A DNA stretch of 37,519 nucleotides, taken from contig NZ_QNUE01000028.1 of NCBI RefSeq assembly GCF_003385595.1, forward strand, positions 1 through 37,519, written 5' to 3'. The notes beneath the pieces are model-generated. The model was not told where the DNA came from and searched no databases. It saw only the letters and a list, made by a program, of their open reading frames with translations. The translations under genes and the position numbers were made by a program. This document shows positions 33,231 through 37,519 of this stretch, piece by piece. How positions within the stretch are numbered: position 1 is the first letter of the stretch; each line of letters begins with the position of its first letter. This stretch comes from Chryseobacterium flavum (lineage in GTDB: Bacteria; Bacteroidota; Bacteroidia; Flavobacteriales; Weeksellaceae).

Positions 33231-34061
33231 TCAGATTTCAGAATAATGCACTTTGTATTTTTTCATAAAGAGATAGTAGAATAACGAAAAAACAACCAGT
33301 CCAACAGCCAATATCAGCCATTCTGAAACATTAAAAACTTTTGCAAAGCTTTCATCTTTACCATAAAGCACCAACAGTGATAAGCATAAATTGTTAAATC
33401 CATGCAGCAATATCGGCATCAGTAAAGATTTGGTCCTGTCATATACCAGTCCCAATACACACCCCAGCATCACAGCACTGATAAACTGCCAGGGATTTCC
33501 GTGAACCACTCCAAAAAGAATGGATGCATATAAAATAGCCTTCCATGGTTTTACTCCTTTATTTATCAACCCTTTCTGAATAATCCCCCGGAATATGATC
33601 TCTTCAAATACCGGAGCCAGCAATACAGTCATAATGATCATGACCACAGGATCATCCGTCAGCTGATTCATCAGCTGGGTGAAGTATTCATAAAAATCAC
33701 CAAAAAAAGGGCCTGTTGTTGGGATCAGAGATGCTGTAAACTCTGAAACAAGCATCATCCCCGCCATCATAGGAAAGCTAAGGAGATAGGTATAAAAATT
33801 AACTGATGAAAGATTAAAGCTCAGTTTTTTTTGGGTGGTCCGTCTCACAATGAAAAAATCAAAGAAAGCGATCGCCATAAGGAACCCCACAGAATTGGCC
33901 ACCATCAGAAACCAGCTTTTAAGTTCAAGATTTTCTTTAAAAACTACCATCCAGAAAGTATTGAATAAAGAAACAGCCATAGTTCCCACAAACAATCCCA
34001 CTACTAAAGTAACACCGCCCAGCCATGTGAAAGTAAACTTCGGATACCTGCTATTTTCCAT
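33231..34061 (-). CDS. CPBP-family intramembrane glutamic protease
   Basis: 276 residues with about seven or eight hydrophobic segments. The three CPBP/Abi motifs are present: EEIIFRG (Glu153, Glu154, Arg158), FGVVHG (Phe183, His187) and a final HGFNN (His220, Asn224). Members cleave membrane substrates (Rce1-like) or act in bacteriocin self-protection; the substrate here is unknown. It is the first gene of the downstream minus-strand run and has the best promoter match in the window (34090-34120). rdgB follows within four to 37 bases, depending on its start. Confidence 0.9.
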   Translation of the reverse strand: MENSRYPKFTFTWLGGVTLVVGLFVGTMAVSLFNTFWMVVFKENLELKSWFLMVANSVGFLMAIAFFDFFIVRRTTQKKLSFNLSSVNFYTYLLSFPMMAGMMLVSEFTASLIPTTGPFFGDFYEYFTQLMNQLTDDPVVMIIMTVLLAPVFEEIIFRGIIQKGLINKGVKPWKAILYASILFGVVHGNPWQFISAVMLGCVLGLVYDRTKSLLMPILLHGFNNLCLSLLVLYGKDESFAKVFNVSEWLILAVGLVVFSLFYYLFMKKYKVHYSEI

Positions 34062-34089
34062 TCTTTTTCTCTGTAAAAGTTTATTGAAA

Positions 34090-34120
34090 CAAAGATAATT
34101 TTTTTGAATGCTACAGGCAA
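34090..34120 (-). promoter_or_regulatory. Bacteroidota promoter for CPBP-rdgB
   Basis: The minus strand has TTG, a 20-base spacer and TATCTTTG, a full match to the TTG...TAnnTTTG consensus. The -7 box ends 28 bases before the CPBP protease ATG. Confidence 0.65.
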
Positions 34121-34416
34121 CTAAAAAAGAAAATACTTAAGTTCGCTCCTCTGTCATGAATGGATGTGCAAACCTTCAGACCTGATCTCATTATTGCCTC
34201 TGCGATTTTAGAGTAATACAGATTATCTCCGGATCCATAATCCGTAAAAAATGGGAATATTTGAATATACTATAATTTCCTTTTTTATTGCTGTATTCCT
34301 GGCTTACTGTATCTGATAATGCTTGCTGTTCATATTATTGAATAATTTTTTTAGATATTGTACAGACATTTCTCTTTTTAATATTATTAAGTGATAAAAT
34401 ATCTTGACCACTTTAT

Positions 34417-34447
34417 TTGAAAACCTCGTAAAAAATCACGATTTTTG
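34417..34447 (+). promoter_or_regulatory. Promoter candidate for prfC
   Basis: TTG, a 20-base spacer and GATTTTTG (one mismatch to TAnnTTTG) end 17 bases before the prfC ATG. Transcription would start very close to the start codon. Confidence 0.45.
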
Positions 34448-34464
34448 CAACTTCAAAATACGAT

Positions 34465-36060
34465 ATGTCAGACTTAATCAAAGAAATACAAAAAAGAAAG
34501 ACCTTCGGGATCATTTCCCACCCGGATGCCGGAAAAACCACTCTTACAGAAAAGTTACTTCTTTTCGGAGGGGCGATTCAGGAAGCAGGTGCGGTAAAAT
34601 CCAATAAAATAAAAAAAGGAGCTACCTCCGACTTTATGGAAATTGAAAGACAGAGAGGGATCTCTGTAGCAACTTCCGTACTGGCTTTTGAATATAAAGA
34701 TCATAAAATCAACATCCTGGATACTCCGGGTCACAAAGATTTTGCTGAAGATACCTATAGAACGTTAACTGCTGTTGACTCTGTGATTGTTGTGATTGAC
34801 GTGGCAAAAGGGGTTGAGGAACAGACTGAAAAGCTGGTACAGGTCTGCAGGATGAGAAATATCCCGATGCTGGTATTCATTAACAAGCTTGACCGTGAGG
34901 GTAAGGATGCTTTTGACCTGTTGGATGAAGTAGAACAAAAACTGGGACTAAGAGTAGTTCCTCTTTCCCTTCCGATTGGTATGGGAAGTGATTTCCAGGG
35001 AATTTATAACATCTGGGAAAATAACATTCAGCTATTCCTTGAAGAAAAAAAACAAAAAGTGGGGGAATCCATCACTTTCGATGATATTCATGATCCATCT
35101 ATCGATGAGGCCATTGGTTCAAAAGCTGCACAGACCTTAAGAGATGAGCTTGAGCTTATCCAGTCTGTATATCCTGAATTCAGCCGTGAAGATTATATGA
35201 AGGGGGATCTGCAGCCGGTATTCTTCGGTTCTGCATTAAATAATTTTGGGGTGCGTGAACTGCTGGATGCATTTATTGAAATTGCTCCGATGCCACAGCC
35301 TAAAGAAAGTGATCTCCGTATCGTAAAACCTGAGGAAAATACCTTTACCGGATTTGTTTTCAAAATCCATGCAAATATGGATCCGAAACACAGAGACCGA
35401 CTTGCTTTCGTAAAAATTGTTTCAGGTACATTTAAAAGAAATGAAAATTACCTATTGGTACGAGAAGGTAAAAAGATGAAGTTCTCTTCTCCCAATGCTT
35501 TCTTTGCCGACAAAAAAGAAGTCGTGGAAGAAAGTTTTCCCGGTGATATTGTAGGTCTTCATGATACCGGAAGTTTCAGAATCGGCGATACGCTTACCGG
35601 TGGTGAGAAGCTTAGTTTTAAAGGAATTCCGAGTTTCTCTCCGGAACATTTCCGTTACATCAATAATAATGATCCTCTTAAAGCCAAACAATTGGCAAAA
35701 GGTATTGATCAGCTGATGGATGAGGGGGTTGCACAGTTGTTTACCCTGGAAATGAACGGCAGAAAGATCATTGGAACAGTGGGTGCTCTTCAGTATGAAG
35801 TTATTCAGTATCGTCTGGAACACGAATATGGAGCTAAATGTACTTACGAGCCACTGGCAATGCATAAAGCATGCTGGGTGGAAGCTGATGAAAAATCGGA
35901 AGAATTTAAAGAGTTTGCAAGACTAAAGCAAAGATTCCTTGCCAGAGATAAGTATAATCAGCTTGTATTTTTGGCTGACTCCTCATTTACCATTCATATG
36001 ACACAGGAAAAATTCCCGAATGTGAAACTTCACTTTATCAGTGAGTTTAGAGATAATTAA
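34465..36060 (+). CDS. prfC: Peptide chain release factor 3
   Basis: 531 residues, normal for RF3. A translational GTPase that recycles RF1/RF2 from the ribosome after peptide release. The G domain has SHPDAGKTT (18-26), the switch region TSDFMEIERQRGISV, DTPGH (86-90) and NKLD (140-143). An EF-Tu-like beta-barrel (about 300-390) and the RF3 C-terminal domain (LFTLEMNGRKIIGTVGALQYEVIQYRL segment onwards) follow. It is transcribed alone, with a promoter candidate close to the ATG and a strong terminator 27 bases past the stop. Confidence 0.96.
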   Translation: MSDLIKEIQKRKTFGIISHPDAGKTTLTEKLLLFGGAIQEAGAVKSNKIKKGATSDFMEIERQRGISVATSVLAFEYKDHKINILDTPGHKDFAEDTYRTLTAVDSVIVVIDVAKGVEEQTEKLVQVCRMRNIPMLVFINKLDREGKDAFDLLDEVEQKLGLRVVPLSLPIGMGSDFQGIYNIWENNIQLFLEEKKQKVGESITFDDIHDPSIDEAIGSKAAQTLRDELELIQSVYPEFSREDYMKGDLQPVFFGSALNNFGVRELLDAFIEIAPMPQPKESDLRIVKPEENTFTGFVFKIHANMDPKHRDRLAFVKIVSGTFKRNENYLLVREGKKMKFSSPNAFFADKKEVVEESFPGDIVGLHDTGSFRIGDTLTGGEKLSFKGIPSFSPEHFRYINNNDPLKAKQLAKGIDQLMDEGVAQLFTLEMNGRKIIGTVGALQYEVIQYRLEHEYGAKCTYEPLAMHKACWVEADEKSEEFKEFARLKQRFLARDKYNQLVFLADSSFTIHMTQEKFPNVKLHFISEFRDN

Positions 36061-36421
36061 GGAAAGTCAAAAACTGACAATATATCATCCGTAGAGATTC
36101 TACGGATTTTTTTGTATTATATTTTAAAAATTCATTCCCAATCTTCAATTTGCCTGCATCGACTTTACTGAAGACCGGAAATTCAATCTCTCAGGTATAT
36201 TCATATGAAATATCAGAAATTTTGATCGTAAAAGCTTTCACGTTCTACAATTTGCACCTGGATTACTCCATTTAAGCCTGAATACCATTTTGTAAATCTT
36301 TTGTAAAACAAATACAATAAACTGAAAATGTACCGGTTAACATTTTACGAATACAATACATTTTATTTACAATTTTTACAAAAACTCTCCTCTTAATTTT
36401 ACCTCATCAAAAATTAATATT
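36061..36421. other. 361-bp intergenic region
   Basis: After the prfC terminator nothing coding is visible. The last 120 bases are AT-rich with near matches to TAnnTTTG but no convincing promoter. No RNA gene recognised. Confidence 0.5.
36087..36113 (+). terminator. Terminator after prfC
   Basis: A 9-bp perfect stem (ATCCGTAGA/TCTACGGAT) with a 3-base loop, followed by TTTTTT. Confidence 0.9.
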
Positions 36422-37375
36422 ATGAAAAAGTTCATATTACTGGCAGCAGTATCCAGTACCTTCATTATGTGTAAAAAAGGAGAAATCACACAGTCAAAGA
36501 TTGAGAAAACCATTCAGGCTGCCGACAGCCTTACTACAAGTGCTACAGAAACTATAGACCATGCCGGCCAGTCAATCGGAAACACGCTGGATTCTGCCAA
36601 TATAAAAATAAAAGACCTTGAAGAAACTAAAAATACAATCCGGCAAAACATAGAAAACACATCAAAAATAGTAGATTCCCTGTCTGATAAAATTGCTTCT
36701 GTAAAACTGGAGTCTGGAGTTGAAAAAAAAGATTCTGCAGATAAGAAGCCAGAAAAACCAACCGTTCATGTTTCATCTCCCAAAGTAATCAGAGAAACCA
36801 GGATTATCTATAAAGAAAAGCCTAAAAATGACAGCTATGAACTCACAGTAAAAAAAGACAGGATGATAAAAACGGGCCAGGTATCTGTTACAGCAGATCA
36901 GGCAGAGACTGTAAAAGAGATGATCAAAGAAGAAGTGATGAAAAACAATGGTTTTATAAAAGCGGAAGACCTTTCTTATATAGAATCTGCAGACCGCAGA
37001 CGGGAAGACCGGAAGGTATACAGCTTGGATATCCGGGTTCCCATTCAGAACTTTGACAGCCTGATGGATGCTTTAAACAGTAGTATCGGAGATATCGAAA
37101 GCAAAAATGTTCAGGTTTCAGGTAACCATTACACAGAAAATGCTATTTGCAGTATTTCTGTCAATGTAACTGATAAAACAGAAACTGAAAAAGGTCCTGA
37201 AACTTTTGGAGAAAAATCACTGGCAGCTATCGCATCCGGCTGGAATGTTATTACTTCTGTATTTTTGTTTATCTTGCCATTGTGGCCTTTATTCCTTATC
37301 GGGGGTATCGGATATTATTTTTATAAAAAGAAAAATAAAAGCATATCTGATAAAGATATTCCAAAAAATTCATAA
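36422..37375 (+). CDS. DUF4349 lipoprotein with coiled coil
   Basis: 317 residues. A short signal sequence ends STFIMC, giving Cys17 as probable lipid attachment site. A Ser/Thr/Asp-rich helical region (about 25-95) with heptad-like spacing follows. Next comes the DUF4349 domain (about 140-240: RMIKTGQVSVTADQAETV, NGFIKAEDL, YSLDIRVPIQNFDSLMDAL), in which two strands flank a coiled coil. A membrane segment (about 277-300, LFILPLWPLFLIGGIGYYFY) and a basic tail end the protein. DUF4349 proteins are envelope proteins of unknown role. It stands alone, with its own terminator. The lipid anchor plus C-terminal membrane helix places it at the inner membrane facing the periplasm (inferred). Confidence 0.85.
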   Translation: MKKFILLAAVSSTFIMCKKGEITQSKIEKTIQAADSLTTSATETIDHAGQSIGNTLDSANIKIKDLEETKNTIRQNIENTSKIVDSLSDKIASVKLESGVEKKDSADKKPEKPTVHVSSPKVIRETRIIYKEKPKNDSYELTVKKDRMIKTGQVSVTADQAETVKEMIKEEVMKNNGFIKAEDLSYIESADRRREDRKVYSLDIRVPIQNFDSLMDALNSSIGDIESKNVQVSGNHYTENAICSISVNVTDKTETEKGPETFGEKSLAAIASGWNVITSVFLFILPLWPLFLIGGIGYYFYKKKNKSISDKDIPKNS

Positions 37376-37392
37376 GCGCGTTTACTACAAAT

Positions 37393-37425
37393 AAAGAGGC
37401 TGTCTCAAAAGGACAGCCTCTTTTA
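37393..37425 (+). terminator. Terminator after DUF4349 gene
   Basis: A 12-bp perfect stem (AAAGAGGCTGTC/GACAGCCTCTTT) with a 7-base loop and a short T tail, 18 bases past the stop. The remaining sequence to the window end shows no gene. Confidence 0.85.
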
Positions 37426-37519
37426 TGGGCGTATTTTTTTGTAACTCATATTTTTCAATGAATTTTTTTTTTTTAGATTATATTTTTGAGTTATTATGGT
37501 AGAATAAAGCAAAGGAAGG

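Larger units (their letters stand above)
34062..34464. other. 403-bp divergent intergenic region
   Basis: It contains the CPBP promoter on the minus strand (34090-34120) and a prfC promoter candidate on the plus strand (34417-34447). A 21-codon hydrophobic ORF (34251-34316, plus, MGIFEYTII...) could be chance. No RNA gene or element is recognised in the rest. Confidence 0.5.

Noticed and set aside
34251..34316. 21-codon hydrophobic ORF (MGIFEYTII...) between CPBP and prfC genes
   Set aside because: It resembles a tiny membrane peptide, but AT-rich intergenic DNA readily gives such ORFs and there is no promoter, ribosome site or neighbour to support it.
37393..37425. AGAGGCTGTCTC-type palindrome as an insertion sequence end
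   Set aside because: It resembles some IS termini, but it is a compact perfect hairpin with a T tail directly after a gene stop and no transposase is present, so a terminator is the simpler reading.

Overview
The window looks like a Flavobacteriia (Bacteroidota) chromosome, most likely Chryseobacterium or a close relative. The signs are low G+C, type IX secretion system (T9SS) C-terminal sorting domains of types A and B, DUF6443/RHS and choice-of-anchor L proteins, several TAnnTTTG promoter -7 boxes, weak or absent Shine-Dalgarno sequences, and the ftsX-DUF3098-uppP-truB gene order. No tRNA, rRNA, CRISPR array or transposase gene was seen.

Region 1 (about 1-13,430, all minus strand) is a polymorphic-toxin island. 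An intact unit reads a beta-propeller protein with a T9SS type A tail, a YD/RHS repeat protein, a 1251-residue DUF6443/RHS protein ending in a probable ADP-ribosyltransferase toxin domain, and a short probable immunity gene with its own terminator. Upstream is a promoter-like box and a 32-codon micro-ORF. Downstream lies an array of displaced, broken RHS C-terminal tips. Tip A has lost its toxin, carries an in-frame stop and is fused out of frame to the next tip. Tip B has a PD-(D/E)xK-like nuclease toxin with a DUF4304 immunity gene. Tip C has a WHH-type HNH nuclease toxin with an unrecognised immunity gene. Tip D is cut by the window edge. Tips B, C and the intact gene share an almost identical linker with a CSYC motif, and in both B and C the toxin domain is offset by one base from the linker. 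This layout fits repeated replacement of RHS tips by recombination, with old immunity genes kept.

Region 2 (13,744-16,343) holds a membrane-anchored protein with helix-hairpin-helix repeats on the plus strand and a beta-propeller lipoprotein resembling selenium-binding protein/YncE families on the minus strand.

Region 3 (16,523-21,135) is housekeeping: rluF, then a likely operon ftsX-DUF3098-uppP-truB (division, cell-wall lipid carrier recycling, tRNA modification), with rsmA divergent from ftsX.

Region 4 (21,214-29,989) contains three tandem paralogous secreted choice-of-anchor L proteins with T9SS type B tails. Each has a promoter-like -7 box, and each is followed by a hairpin terminator.

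Region 5 (30,244-34,061, minus) is a run of CPBP-family membrane protease, rdgB, rnz, a TIGR02757 protein and a DUF1003-like membrane protein with a heptad-repeat acidic coiled coil. Plus-strand prfC and a DUF4349 lipoprotein complete the window.
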